DNA of 64,000 bases from Rhizobiaceae bacterium (GCA_029212415.1 JARGOF010000009.1:80578-144577), one strand, 5' to 3'. Counted from the first letter of the stretch, positions 7,798-18,548 are shown. The notes: generated from the letters alone by a model not told the origin. Made by a program: numbers and translations.

Positions 7798-8826
7798 ATG
7801 AGAAAATACATTACACCAACGTTAAGCGCCATCCTTCTATCGGGCTGGATGCTTGGAAGTGCGGTTTCAGCAGAGGTCAAATCGATTGCGATCCTGACAC
7901 CTGAAGAAGGCACCGACTACGGCTGGAATCAGCAGGGTGTCGATGCAGCCAAGGCAGCAGCGAAAGCAGCTGGTATTGAAGTCATCGTGGCGCAGGGGCT
8001 GGGCTATGGAGACGTGCGTCCGACGCTTCGCGAACTGGCTGAAGAAGGCGCAAGCCTGATGATCGCCCATGCCAGTGGCTACAACACGGCAGCACCGGAA
8101 ATTGCCAATGAACTCAATGTTCCGGTCGCTATTGTTGATACACCATCGGCACTGAAAGCAGGACTGATTGGCGACTATACGCTGTCGGGCCATCAGGGCG
8201 CCTATCTTGCCGGTCGCATGGCCGCCAAAATGAGCCGTACAAACACCGTCGGTATCGTCGTATCCGGTGAGCCACCCTCATGGAACTCGCAGTCAGCCGG
8301 TTTCGCGCAGGGCGTCAAGGCAGAGAATGCCGATACCAAGGTCATCTATGCGGTGATTGGGCCGGCAGCCTATAGCGATGCAGCCGGTGGCAAGCGTGTG
8401 ACAGAAAGTGTGATTGCCGCTGGTGCGGACATCATCTTTGGTCAGGGTAATGGTTCGAGCTTCGGCATGCTGCAGGCTGTTGAAACGACCAAGGCTGTCG
8501 ATGGCGGCAAAGTGCTGTTCATTGATGTCATCGGCGACAAGTCACCGATTGACAAGGGTTTCCTTCTGTCTTCGGTCGTCTGGAACATTGAGCCTGTCTA
8601 CACGGCCATGATCAATGATCTGAAAGCCGATACCTATGGTACAAAGAGCTATGCCATCGGACTTGAGGACGATTCTGTCATGCTTTTGAAAACACCTCAG
8701 ATTCCGGACAATGTCTGGAGCGACGTGCAGGCACTGCGTGACGATGTCATCTCCGGCAAGATTCCCGTGGAACCCGTCTTCGATGCGACGGCTGTTCGCG
8801 CCCTGATGGGCGACGTGAAGGAATAG
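7798..8826 (+). CDS. BMP-family ABC transporter substrate-binding protein
   Basis: A 342-residue periplasmic protein. The signal peptide ends in VSA before EVKSIAILTPEEGTDYGWNQQG; the D-x-G-W/F-N-Q pattern near the N-terminus is typical of BMP (PnrA/Med) ligand-binding proteins. The ATG at 7798 has GGAGG five bases before it; an in-frame ATG at 7786 overlaps that ribosome-binding site. It is not a lipoprotein, since no lipobox cysteine is present. BMP proteins usually bind purine nucleosides or similar small heterocycles. Lying between two blocks of B6-degradation genes, it is a good candidate for binding pyridoxine, pyridoxamine or pyridoxal. It is the first gene of a complete importer operon. 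Confidence 0.85.
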   Translation: MRKYITPTLSAILLSGWMLGSAVSAEVKSIAILTPEEGTDYGWNQQGVDAAKAAAKAAGIEVIVAQGLGYGDVRPTLRELAEEGASLMIAHASGYNTAAPEIANELNVPVAIVDTPSALKAGLIGDYTLSGHQGAYLAGRMAAKMSRTNTVGIVVSGEPPSWNSQSAGFAQGVKAENADTKVIYAVIGPAAYSDAAGGKRVTESVIAAGADIIFGQGNGSSFGMLQAVETTKAVDGGKVLFIDVIGDKSPIDKGFLLSSVVWNIEPVYTAMINDLKADTYGTKSYAIGLEDDSVMLLKTPQIPDNVWSDVQALRDDVISGKIPVEPVFDATAVRALMGDVKE

Positions 8827-8836
8827 TTCATTGAGG

Positions 8837-8860
8837 GGAGGGGCGGTTTGCTGCCCCTCC
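8837..8860 (+). terminator. Intercistronic hairpin after the BMP binding-protein gene
   Basis: GGAGGGGC (8837-8844) and GCCCCTCC (8853-8860) form a perfect 8-bp stem with an 8-nt loop. No T-run follows, so it is more likely an mRNA-stabilising or partially terminating structure. Such a structure would let the binding protein be made in excess over the membrane components. Confidence 0.6.
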
Positions 8861-8891
8861 TGACGTCTTACTGCATATTTTGGAGTTGATC

Positions 8892-10463
8892 TTGGTACCT
8901 CCCAGCGCGTCAAATCAGGCCGAACAGCCGGCTATCATCTCCTTGGAGGGTGTTACCAAGCGGTTCCCTGGTGTGATTGCCAACGATAGTGTCAACCTGG
9001 AAATCCGACCTGGAGAGGTTCATGTCCTGCTCGGCGAAAACGGCGCGGGCAAGTCAACGCTGATTGGCATGCTGTCGGGACTTCAGCAACCTGATGCCGG
9101 TCGGATATTGATTGATGGCAAGCCAACACCCATCCTGTCGCCGCGTCATGCGCTTTCCCTGGGCATTGGCACCGTCTTTCAACATGCCATGCTTGTTCCG
9201 GGTTTGACAGTCGCGGAAAACCTTCTGCTGGGCGAACCCTGGTGGCGGCTTCCGAAAAAAGAAGCTTTGCGTGAAAAAGTAACGGCGCTTGCTGACTCCC
9301 TTGGGGTGCGCATTGATCTCGATGCCGTCGCTTCACAACTTTCACTGGGCGAACAACAATTTGTAGAAATCCTGCGCGCGCTGCTGCGCGACAGTCGCGT
9401 GCTGATCCTTGATGAATCCACATCCATGCTCACGCCATCGGGTGTCGAGGAACTGGGCGCTTTGATGCGCCGTCTGGTCGAGCGTGGCCTGGCGATCGTC
9501 TTTATTACCCACAAGCTGCGCGAGGCTGCCGCGTTTGGCGATCGCATATCGGTGCTGAAACTCGGCCGCAAGGTCAGTGAGATTTCGCCCGAACGCTTCC
9601 GCAGCGTGGGCGAGGACGAACTCATCGGTGAAATCGTTGAAGCCATGTTTGGCAAGCAGCATGATGATCCGGACGCGGCAAACCGCAGCCCGAATATCTT
9701 TCCCGTTGAGACGCCAGCAATTCTGTCCGTTGACAATCTCACCCTTGCACCCAGCGCCACAACGCCAGGGCTGGCAGGCATATCCTTTGAATTGCGGCCA
9801 GGCGAACTTTTGGGGATCGCCGGTATTGACGGCAATGGGCAAAAGCAATTGGCGGAGGTCCTTTCCGGACAGGAAAAGGCTTCAGGCGGCAGGATATTGC
9901 TGGAGAACCGGCCGATCGAAAGGCTTTCTGTCGGCGAGCGCCGTGACCTTGGGTTGCGCTATCTGACCGATGACCGGCTTGGTGAGGGGACGGTTGGCAC
10001 TTTCGCCGTATCGGTCAATTTTCTGCTGAAGCAGATTGACCACCCGCCTTTCTGGAAAAAGGGCATTGAACAAAGCGGCCTTATTGAGCGGCATGCGGTG
10101 CAGCTGATGAGTGAATATGATGTGCGTGCTCCAGGCAGTCAAACGCCAGTTGGGCGGCTGTCGGGAGGCAATATCCAGAAAGTGCTGCTGGCGCGCGAAC
10201 TGGCCGGAGGCGCAAAGGTGGTGATTTTCAACAAGCCGACCTATGGGCTCGATCTGGCCAATACATTGGCGATCCGACAGCGTATCCTGGATATTGCCGC
10301 AGAGGGAAAAGGTGTTTTGTTGATCTCTACAGACCTGGAAGAACTGCTTGGAATTTGTGATCGTATTGCCGTGATGGACGCCGGTAAATTGACCGGTATC
10401 GTGGACAATAGTCCTACAGCGCGCACAGATGTCGGACGACTGATGATCGGACTGGCAGCATGA
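8892..10463 (+). CDS. ABC transporter ATP-binding protein, tandem nucleotide-binding domains (BMP/sugar class)
   Basis: Two ABC domains in one chain of 523 residues. The first is complete: Walker A LLGENGAGKSTLIGML, signature LSLGEQQFVEILRAL, Walker B VLILDEST. The second has a degenerate Walker A (GIAGIDGNGQKQLAE), signature LSGGNIQKVLLAREL and a non-canonical Walker B (VVIFNKPTYGLD). This asymmetric design is usual for RbsA/YufO-type importers. The start is probably TTG at 8892, with GGAG six bases ahead; earlier TTG codons overlap that site. Its stop overlaps the permease start (ATGA). It powers the BMP-type importer, whose likely substrate is a B6 vitamer, by location only. Confidence 0.87.
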   Translation: MVPPSASNQAEQPAIISLEGVTKRFPGVIANDSVNLEIRPGEVHVLLGENGAGKSTLIGMLSGLQQPDAGRILIDGKPTPILSPRHALSLGIGTVFQHAMLVPGLTVAENLLLGEPWWRLPKKEALREKVTALADSLGVRIDLDAVASQLSLGEQQFVEILRALLRDSRVLILDESTSMLTPSGVEELGALMRRLVERGLAIVFITHKLREAAAFGDRISVLKLGRKVSEISPERFRSVGEDELIGEIVEAMFGKQHDDPDAANRSPNIFPVETPAILSVDNLTLAPSATTPGLAGISFELRPGELLGIAGIDGNGQKQLAEVLSGQEKASGGRILLENRPIERLSVGERRDLGLRYLTDDRLGEGTVGTFAVSVNFLLKQIDHPPFWKKGIEQSGLIERHAVQLMSEYDVRAPGSQTPVGRLSGGNIQKVLLARELAGGAKVVIFNKPTYGLDLANTLAIRQRILDIAAEGKGVLLISTDLEELLGICDRIAVMDAGKLTGIVDNSPTARTDVGRLMIGLAA

Positions 10464-11545
10464 GCAGTGAAACGGGGTCCGCAACCCATGGGCAGATGCC
10501 TTTGAAAAAACCGGGAAGCGCCATCGCACACAGGCTTGTCCTGACAATCGGGCCGATCCTGATTGCGCTGATCCTGGGTGGTCTCATTCTTCTGGCGCTG
10601 GGCGTCGATCCGATAAAATATTATGGTTACGTGATCCAGCGCGGATTGCTGTCGCCCACCGGCATCCAGCAGACTCTGACCCGCATGGCGCCACTTCTGT
10701 TCCTGGCCGCCGGTCTCATCGTTGCCTTTCGTGCCGGTGTATGGAACCTTGGTGCCGACGGACAATTTCTTCTCGCCGCAGTGATCGCGGCGGCAAGTGC
10801 GCCCTATCTGGCGGATTTCATGCCATCCTGGCTTGCGGTGATCATCGCGTTCGTGCTGTCGACAGCCGTTGCGGTCATCTGGTCGCTGGTGCCGGCCCTG
10901 CTGCGGGCCTATCAGGGCGTCAATGAAATCATCACGACCCTGATGATGACGTTCCTCGGCGTATCGCTTGCCAATGTGCTGGTGAAGCTGGTGTTTCTCG
11001 ATCCGTCAACGACCGTTCCGCAGACCCGTACCCTGCCGGTGGCGGATCGGCTGCCGCGCCTGTTTGATACGACCATCAGCAGCGGACTCATTTTCGGGCT
11101 GATTGCCATCGTCGCCGTGCATCTGATGATGACCCGCACGGCATTCGGCCTGAAGCTGCGCATTGTCGGCGCCAATACACGCGCAGCGATCCATTCCGGT
11201 CTCAGTGTGCCGCATTTGACGGTTGCCGTCTTTGCCCTATCGGCCGGCTTGTGTGGCATGGCCGGCGCCATCGATATTCTCGGCGTGCAGGGCAATGTGC
11301 GCGCTGACTGGAATCCCGCTTACGGTCTGACTGTCATTCCGATGGTCTTTCTTGCGCGGTTCAACGGGTTTGCTTCCATAGCCTTTGTGCTGCTTTTGTC
11401 GGTGCTTTCCATTGGTGGGGAAAGTGCTGCCAGGCGTCTGGGTGTTCCGACAGTCTTTACCCTTTTGCTGGTCGCCATTGTTCTGATCGTCCTGGCGATT
11501 GCGGAATATATCGACCACCGTCACAACCAGGCTGCAAAGGCATGA
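10460..11545 (+). CDS. ABC transporter permease 1 (BMP-type importer)
   Basis: A 361-residue inner-membrane protein with about eight to ten hydrophobic segments and the branched-chain/ribose permease fold. A short cytoplasmic N-terminus precedes the first segment (VLTIGPILIALILGGLILLAL). The stretch YQGVNEIITTLMM is the coupling region typical of the larger permease in BMP-type systems, and ALRAYQ/GVNE residues contact the ATPase. It overlaps the ATPase stop by four bases, which implies translational coupling. It forms a heterodimeric channel with the next gene product. Confidence 0.85.
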   Translation: MSSETGSATHGQMPLKKPGSAIAHRLVLTIGPILIALILGGLILLALGVDPIKYYGYVIQRGLLSPTGIQQTLTRMAPLLFLAAGLIVAFRAGVWNLGADGQFLLAAVIAAASAPYLADFMPSWLAVIIAFVLSTAVAVIWSLVPALLRAYQGVNEIITTLMMTFLGVSLANVLVKLVFLDPSTTVPQTRTLPVADRLPRLFDTTISSGLIFGLIAIVAVHLMMTRTAFGLKLRIVGANTRAAIHSGLSVPHLTVAVFALSAGLCGMAGAIDILGVQGNVRADWNPAYGLTVIPMVFLARFNGFASIAFVLLLSVLSIGGESAARRLGVPTVFTLLLVAIVLIVLAIAEYIDHRHNQAAKA

Positions 11546-11549
11546 GGCG

Positions 11550-12485
11550 ATGAGTGACCTTTTCAGTGATGTATTCCTCGGCGCGCTGTTCTTTGGCGCC
11601 GTAACAGCTGCGATCCCGCTGCTTCTGGCGGGACTTGGCGAACAGATGTCCGAAAAGGCTGGCGTGCTGAATATCGGCATTGAAGGCATGATGATTGCCG
11701 GGGCCTATGCAGGCTTTCTTGGCGCCTACTACTCGGAATCTTTGTGGCTCGGATTTGCTACCGGTGCTTTCGGCGGCATTGTCGTTGCCTCTATCATGGT
11801 CTTGCTGTGTGTTCGTTTTGGGCTCAATCAGATTGTCATCGGCATTGGGCTTACACTCGGGTTTGAAGGGCTGACGGCGCTGCTGCATCATTTCCAGTTT
11901 TCACGTACCTATCCGCGCCTTCCCGCAGCCGATGTCACAGTCGTGCCCTATCTGTCCGACATTCCGATCCTTGGGCCGGCGTTGTTCAAGCATCACCTTG
12001 TTGTCTATCTGGCTGTTTTGCTGGTTTTCGTGCTGGCCTTCGTTTATCGGCGCATGCAACTGGGCCTCAATCTGCAGGCTGCCGGCGACAAGCCCGCTGC
12101 GCTTGACGTGGCGGGGGTCGATGTGGTGCGTACGCGCGCATTTGCCGTCTTCACAACAGGCGCACTGGCAGGACTGGGCGGCGCCTATCTGGCAAATATC
12201 GGTGCCGGTATCTTTGTCCCCTTTATCACAAATGGCGCCGGTTTCCTGGGTATTGTCCTGGCCATGCTGGCGCGTGGACGACCGTTCTGGGTGCTTTGCG
12301 GTGCCCTGCTGTTCGGTGTGTGTCTGTCGCTCACGACCGCGCTTCAGGTCGCCGGCATCAATATACCCACCGATGTGATCCAGATGATCCCTTTCCTTGC
12401 CGTCATGGCGATGCTGATCATGTTTGGGCGCAAATCGAGTCTGCCAGCGGCGCTGGGAATACCCTATGAGCGGGGGGCACGCTGA
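11550..12485 (+). CDS. ABC transporter permease 2 (BMP-type importer)
   Basis: A 311-residue multi-spanning permease. It has the signature AGLGEQMSEKAGVLNIGIEG near the N-terminus, which marks the second, shorter permease of BMP-type importers, and GLNLQAAGDKPAALDVAGVD as the coupling helix. The ATG at 11550 lies five bases after the preceding stop. A longer in-frame reading starts 51 bases earlier inside the first permease and has no ribosome-binding site. It ends the transporter block; the B6 enzyme genes follow after about 57 bases. Confidence 0.85.
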   Translation: MSDLFSDVFLGALFFGAVTAAIPLLLAGLGEQMSEKAGVLNIGIEGMMIAGAYAGFLGAYYSESLWLGFATGAFGGIVVASIMVLLCVRFGLNQIVIGIGLTLGFEGLTALLHHFQFSRTYPRLPAADVTVVPYLSDIPILGPALFKHHLVVYLAVLLVFVLAFVYRRMQLGLNLQAAGDKPAALDVAGVDVVRTRAFAVFTTGALAGLGGAYLANIGAGIFVPFITNGAGFLGIVLAMLARGRPFWVLCGALLFGVCLSLTTALQVAGINIPTDVIQMIPFLAVMAMLIMFGRKSSLPAALGIPYERGAR

Positions 12486-13349
<864 letters not shown>

Positions 13350-13371
13350 TCCCGGTTTTAAGGAGATTTTC

Positions 13372-14550
13372 ATGCGTTATCCAAATGATACGGAACCGGT
13401 CATCACGCTGACCTCGGGGCCCGTCAACGCCTATGCTGATGTGCTTCGCGGTCTCAGCCGCACCGTCCTTTACGACTATGATCCGGCTTTTCAGTTGTTC
13501 TATGAAAAGACCGTCGAAAAATGCCAGGCGGCCATGCGGCTGTCGACAAAGCCGGTCATCCTGCAGGGAGAGCCGGTTTTGGGACTGGAGGCGGCTGCCG
13601 CCTCGCTGATTGCGCCCGGGGACACGGTGCTCAATCTGGCCTCAGGCGTCTACGGCAAAGGGTTTGGCTATTGGGCCAAACGCTATTCGCCCAACCTGCT
13701 TGAGATTGAAACAGCCTACAATGAGGCGATTGATCCGCAAGCCGTCGCCGACATGCTGAAGGCCCATCCCGAAATCAGCGTGGTCGCGGTCTGCCACCAC
13801 GACACACCTTCAGGCACCATCAATCCGATCAATGAAATCGGGGCTTTGGTTGCGGCTCACGGTGCCTATCTGATTGTCGATGCGGTCTCGTCCTTCGGCG
13901 GCATGAACACCCATCCCGAGGATTGCCAGGCGGATATTTATGTGACCGGGCCCAACAAGTGCCTGGGCGCACCACCCGGACTTACCATGTTGGGCGTCAG
14001 CCCACGGGCCTGGGAAAAGATGAAGGCCAACAATGCCGCGCCGCGCGCCTCGATGCTGAGTATCCTCGACTGGGAGAATGCCTGGTCGAAGGAGGAACCT
14101 TTTCCATTCACGCCCTCGGTGGCTGAAATGAATGGTCTGGATGTGGCGCTGGACCTCTATTTGAATGAGGGGCCTGAAAATGTCTGGGAGCGACACGCAT
14201 TGACGGCAAAGGCCACACGGGTCGGCGCTGTTGCGATGGGGCTGTCGCTTTGGGCTGCCAGTGAATCCATTGCCTCACCTACGACAACGGCTGTCCGCAC
14301 GCCGCAGGGCATTGACGAGAACAGCCTGCGCCAGACGGCGCGAGGCCACTACGGTGTGGTGTTTTCTTCCGGTCGCGGTGAGACAATGGGCAAACTCACC
14401 CGTATCGGACATATGGGGCCAACAGCACAGCCGATCTATTCCATTGCCGCATTGACGGCCTATGGCGGGGCGCTGAATGCGCTTGGCCATCGGGTGGACA
14501 TCGGCAAGGGAATAGATGCGGCAATGGCCGTGATAGACGCTGCAGCGTGA
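13372..14550 (+). CDS. ppaT: Pyridoxamine-pyruvate aminotransferase
   Basis: A 392-residue class V (fold type I) aminotransferase that converts pyridoxamine plus pyruvate to pyridoxal plus alanine, using the B6 vitamer as substrate rather than as a fixed cofactor. The substrate-binding lysine is K196 in VTGPNKCLGAPPGLTM and the ring-nitrogen aspartate is D170 in IVDAVSSFGG. The M. loti enzyme has the equivalent lysine at 197. The segments LTSGPVNAYADVLRGLSRTV and FSSGRGETMGKLTRIGHMG also match it. It sits 22 bases after the lactonase with AAGGAG before the ATG. A serine-glyoxylate-type aminotransferase would be the generic annotation. Confidence 0.93.
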   Translation: MRYPNDTEPVITLTSGPVNAYADVLRGLSRTVLYDYDPAFQLFYEKTVEKCQAAMRLSTKPVILQGEPVLGLEAAAASLIAPGDTVLNLASGVYGKGFGYWAKRYSPNLLEIETAYNEAIDPQAVADMLKAHPEISVVAVCHHDTPSGTINPINEIGALVAAHGAYLIVDAVSSFGGMNTHPEDCQADIYVTGPNKCLGAPPGLTMLGVSPRAWEKMKANNAAPRASMLSILDWENAWSKEEPFPFTPSVAEMNGLDVALDLYLNEGPENVWERHALTAKATRVGAVAMGLSLWAASESIASPTTTAVRTPQGIDENSLRQTARGHYGVVFSSGRGETMGKLTRIGHMGPTAQPIYSIAALTAYGGALNALGHRVDIGKGIDAAMAVIDAAA

Positions 14551-14567
14551 CACAATAAAATTCATAA

Positions 14568-15326
<759 letters not shown>

Positions 15327-15625
15327 AGGGGTTTGTCATTAATGTTAGTCATTTGATGGCGGAAAATCGGTCCAGTCAGCAAGGCGCGTCGCGATGTGCT
15401 TCATCGGGCAAGCGGGGTAACGACGCTGATGGGCCGATTTTTCCACTTCAACAGGCAGCATTGTTGAAATTCAACGAAGAATGGGCCGGATGAATTTTGT
15501 CCGCCGGCGCCATTGACCTGCGCTTTTGGCAGTTAGAAACCTTGGCGCGCAATCCGCCTGACCGGTGGCCTTGGCGTTCCTGAGCACGCCTTGGCGCAAT
15601 TTTATCCTGGCAGTTATATACCGAT
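15327..15625. other. Intergenic region between convergent B6 and inositol blocks
   Basis: No credible gene is visible. GGAAAATCGGTCC (15361-15373) is nearly an inverted copy of GGGCCGATTTTTCC (15431-15444), so about 84 bases can fold into a long stem with a structured loop. It could end transcription from the B6 side or be a small RNA. CCTTGGCG recurs three times between about 15540 and 15598. Neither has an assigned function. Confidence 0.5.
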
Positions 15626-16405
15626 TTAGACTGTGCCGCCCAGCGAGCCTTCCAATTGCGCCATTTCCTGACCGCCAGCCATCAGGTCCTGCAACTCTTC
15701 TGGCGTGATGTGCCCACGATCTGCAGTGCCAAGCGTTTTGCCACGGTTGAGAACCGTGAAGCGGTCGCCAATGGCCATCGCGTGGCGCACATTGTGGGTG
15801 ATGAAGACAACCGCAATGCCTTGTTTGCGCACCCTGTCGACTGTTGCCAAAACGTTGGCTGTCTGCCGAACGCCCAGAGCCGACGTGGGTTCATCGAGAA
15901 TAAGCACCTTTGCGCCGAAATGAACAGCGCGGGCAATCGCAACCGTTTGGCGTTCGCCGCCCGAGAGGGTTCCGACGGCCTGGTCTGCGCCACGCAGGTT
16001 GATACCCATTTGCTTCATTTCTTCCATTGTCACGCGATCTGCGTGATCCTTGTCATAGAATGAAATGCCGGCAATTTTTTTGGTCGGTTCATTTCCCATG
16101 AAAAAATTGCGAGACACGCTCATAAGCGGGATCATGGCGAGATCCTGATAGACGGTTGCAATGCCGGCGGCGATTGCATCGCGCGGATTTTCAAAGTTCA
16201 TGACCTCGCCTTCGAACTGGATCGTCCCCGCGGTCGGCTTGTGCACACCGGACATGGTTTTGATGAAGGTGGACTTGCCGGCGCCATTGTCACCAAGCAG
16301 GCAATGGCATTCACCGGGAAAGACCTCCAGTGTGACACCGGCAAGTGCGATGACGGAACCGAAGTGCTTTTCAATATTTTCCATGCGGATGATCGGATCA
16401 GCCAT
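15626..16405 (-). CDS. Sugar-type ABC transporter ATP-binding protein (likely inositol)
   Basis: A single ABC domain of 259 residues: Walker A LLGDNGAGKSTFIKTM, signature LSGGERQTVAIARAV, Walker B VLILDEPTSALG, and switch histidine in VVFITHN. The single-domain form is typical of the FrcA class, unlike the fused RbsA form. Its ATG follows the permease stop with one base between (TGAGATG), so the two are coupled. It is last of three genes (binding protein, permease, ATPase) beside inositol-catabolic genes, and probably energises inositol uptake. The substrate is inferred from context. Confidence 0.85.
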   Translation of the reverse strand: MADPIIRMENIEKHFGSVIALAGVTLEVFPGECHCLLGDNGAGKSTFIKTMSGVHKPTAGTIQFEGEVMNFENPRDAIAAGIATVYQDLAMIPLMSVSRNFFMGNEPTKKIAGISFYDKDHADRVTMEEMKQMGINLRGADQAVGTLSGGERQTVAIARAVHFGAKVLILDEPTSALGVRQTANVLATVDRVRKQGIAVVFITHNVRHAMAIGDRFTVLNRGKTLGTADRGHITPEELQDLMAGGQEMAQLEGSLGGTV

Positions 16406-16406
16406 C

Positions 16407-17528
16407 TCAGCGCTCCCCGGTGATAATGCGGCGGATGTAAGTGTTCAGGATCACCGCAAAAAGAAGAATGACGCCGAGGAATACACGGAACAGAGAATTT
16501 TCCACACCGGCGAAAAACAGGCCCTGTTGCACCACGCCGAAAATCAGCGCGCCCAGTGCGGCGCCGAGCACTGACCCGTAGCCGCCGGTCAGAAGTGCGC
16601 CGCCGATAACCACGGCAATGATGGCTTCGAACTCTTTAAGCAAGCCACGTCCGGCATCCGCTGACCCGAACTCCATAACCTGACAGGTCGCGAATACGGT
16701 CGCACAGAAGGCGGTAAACATGAACATGAGCACTTTGACGCGGTTTACAGGAACACCGACATAACGCGCTGCCTGCGCGTCGCCGCCGGCTGCAAATATC
16801 CAGTTGCCGAATTTTGTTTTGGTCAACAGCACATGGCCGAAAATGATCAATGCGACCGCCCAGACGATCAACATGGGAATACCATCGACCAGCGGTTGCC
16901 CGGCCCGTGAACCGTTTTGGAAGGTGCCGATGATTCCAACATCGCCCATCCACTGGAAAAATCCTTTGAGGACTTTGCCACCGAAGACAGGTGCCAACCA
17001 GTCGTCCTCGGCAAATGCTTTGATGCCGCCAATCGTTGTCTTGCGTTCAATTGCCTGCGGCAGATAAATCGAAAAGCCGCGCAGAATGAAGAGAAATGCA
17101 AGCGTTACAATAAAGCTCGGCAATCCTGTTTTGACGACGACGTAACCGTTGATCGCACCAATGGTGATACATACGGCAAACGTGACCAATATGGCCAACC
17201 ATACGGGCCATTCCAGCGAAACCACAAAGATGGCGATGATCATACTGGCAAAGCCGATCATCGAGCCTACCGAGAGATCAAACTCGCCGGCAATCATCAA
17301 AAGACAGGCGCCAACGGCAATGACTGCGAACTGAGCCGATACAATTGACCAGTTCATCACGCCCTGGCTGTTGAACATGCCACTGTCATGGGCAACGAGC
17401 AGAAAGACAGTGAATACGGCGATTGTTCCTATTATACCACCAAGCTCAGGACGGATCAGTGCTTTTCTGAATGACGAAATTTCCTTGACGCGTTCGTCGT
17501 TGGCAGGCGCTTGCGCAGTATCATTCAT
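16407..17528 (-). CDS. Sugar-type ABC transporter permease (likely inositol)
   Basis: A 373-residue inner-membrane protein of the RbsC/FrcC permease family. A hydrophilic N-terminus of about 25 residues precedes roughly nine to ten hydrophobic segments. Family stretches include AGEFDLSVGSMIGF near residue 105, GLPSFIVTLAFLFILRG, and the coupling loop AAGGDAQAARYVGVPVNRVK. A long periplasmic loop around the TTIGGIKAFAEDDWLAPVFGG segment is common in FrcC proteins. It is transcribed after the binding protein, across an intercistronic terminator-like hairpin. Confidence 0.85.
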   Translation of the reverse strand: MNDTAQAPANDERVKEISSFRKALIRPELGGIIGTIAVFTVFLLVAHDSGMFNSQGVMNWSIVSAQFAVIAVGACLLMIAGEFDLSVGSMIGFASMIIAIFVVSLEWPVWLAILVTFAVCITIGAINGYVVVKTGLPSFIVTLAFLFILRGFSIYLPQAIERKTTIGGIKAFAEDDWLAPVFGGKVLKGFFQWMGDVGIIGTFQNGSRAGQPLVDGIPMLIVWAVALIIFGHVLLTKTKFGNWIFAAGGDAQAARYVGVPVNRVKVLMFMFTAFCATVFATCQVMEFGSADAGRGLLKEFEAIIAVVIGGALLTGGYGSVLGAALGALIFGVVQQGLFFAGVENSLFRVFLGVILLFAVILNTYIRRIITGER

Positions 17529-17562
17529 GGCGCGTTCCCTTGAATTGTCGGTTCATGTAAAC

Positions 17563-17592
17563 GAAAAAAGGGCGCCATGATTTCCGGCGCCC
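17563..17592 (-). terminator. Rho-independent terminator/attenuator between binding-protein and permease genes
   Basis: On the minus strand GGGCGCC and GGCGCCC form a perfect 7-bp stem with a 9-nt loop, followed at once by six T residues. It stands 14 bases after the binding-protein stop and 35 before the permease start. Partial read-through here would make far more binding protein than permease. Confidence 0.8.
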
Positions 17593-17606
17593 CCATTCCA
17601 ATTTAC

Positions 17607-18548
17607 CTAGCGATATTCGCCAGCAAACTCTTCCACCTTTGTGAGGCCGTCGGCAGTCACAAAGCCTGGACCTGAATTGATGTTGTTGCCGGGAAGAACG
17701 CCGTAGCGGTCATAATTGGCAAGAACGATAACCGGCAAATAGGCTTGCAGGAACGGCTGTTGGTCGATACCCCATTTGATCGTGCCATCTTTGATGGCGT
17801 TCACAATTTCTGTACCCAAGTCAAATGTGCCGAAATGAAGTGTACCGGCCATGCCGTTTTGTTTGAGCGCGGCAATTGTCGGATCTGCTGAAACCGGTCC
17901 CAATGTCAGGATGCCGTCAACCTCCGGATGCGCAGTCAGGTAAGCAAGAACCTTGTTCTTGATCTCACTGGGGTCAGTGCCTGAATCCATCATGGAATCG
18001 CCGAGCTCAATGCCCAAACCCTCAGCATAGCCCCGGCAACGTTCACCAACGGTTGGCTGTTGAATTGCATGGTTCACGCAAAGAAAATTCGTAACGCCTT
18101 CACCTTTTGCACGCATGCCGGCCGCAAGGCCTGCATCATACTCGGGTTGGCCGACATACATCAGCGCGCCCACTTCACGTGCTTGCTCCGGTGTGCCGGT
18201 GTTCATGATAATCACATCGATGCCCTGATCTACAGCCGCCCTGATAGGGCCGCTGAGCACATCGAAGTCAGCAAGTGTGGTGATGATGCCGTCAGGATTG
18301 GACGCTGCAGCCTGCTCGATGATGCGGGCCATGTCAGCAATGTCGCCGGTTGGCGGGTTGCGGTATTCCACCTCGACACCAACTTGCTCGCCGGCAAGCG
18401 CGATACCGTTCTTGATTGTGTTCCACCAGCTGTCGGAATCTGGCGCGTGGCTTACCAGAACATATCTCTCACCCTCAGCGGAAGCGGGCGCGATCACACC
18501 TGTTGCAGCAAGGGCAACAGCAGCAAATGCTGTCAAAATCTTTTTCAT
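17607..18548 (-). CDS. Sugar-type ABC transporter periplasmic binding protein (likely inositol)
   Basis: A 313-residue protein with a signal peptide (MKKILTAFAAVALAATGVIA, cleavage after ASA). The periplasmic-binding-protein type 1 fold shows as YVLVSHAPDSDSWWNTIKNG, an aromatic-rich ligand loop, and DGILTLGPVSADPTIAALKQ. GAGG lies before the ATG. It is divergent from the LacI regulator, with a perfect palindrome between the two genes, and heads the importer operon. The neighbourhood points to myo-inositol or an isomer as ligand; other pentoses or hexoses are not excluded by sequence. Confidence 0.85.
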   Translation of the reverse strand: MKKILTAFAAVALAATGVIAPASAEGERYVLVSHAPDSDSWWNTIKNGIALAGEQVGVEVEYRNPPTGDIADMARIIEQAAASNPDGIITTLADFDVLSGPIRAAVDQGIDVIIMNTGTPEQAREVGALMYVGQPEYDAGLAAGMRAKGEGVTNFLCVNHAIQQPTVGERCRGYAEGLGIELGDSMMDSGTDPSEIKNKVLAYLTAHPEVDGILTLGPVSADPTIAALKQNGMAGTLHFGTFDLGTEIVNAIKDGTIKWGIDQQPFLQAYLPVIVLANYDRYGVLPGNNINSGPGFVTADGLTKVEEFAGEYR

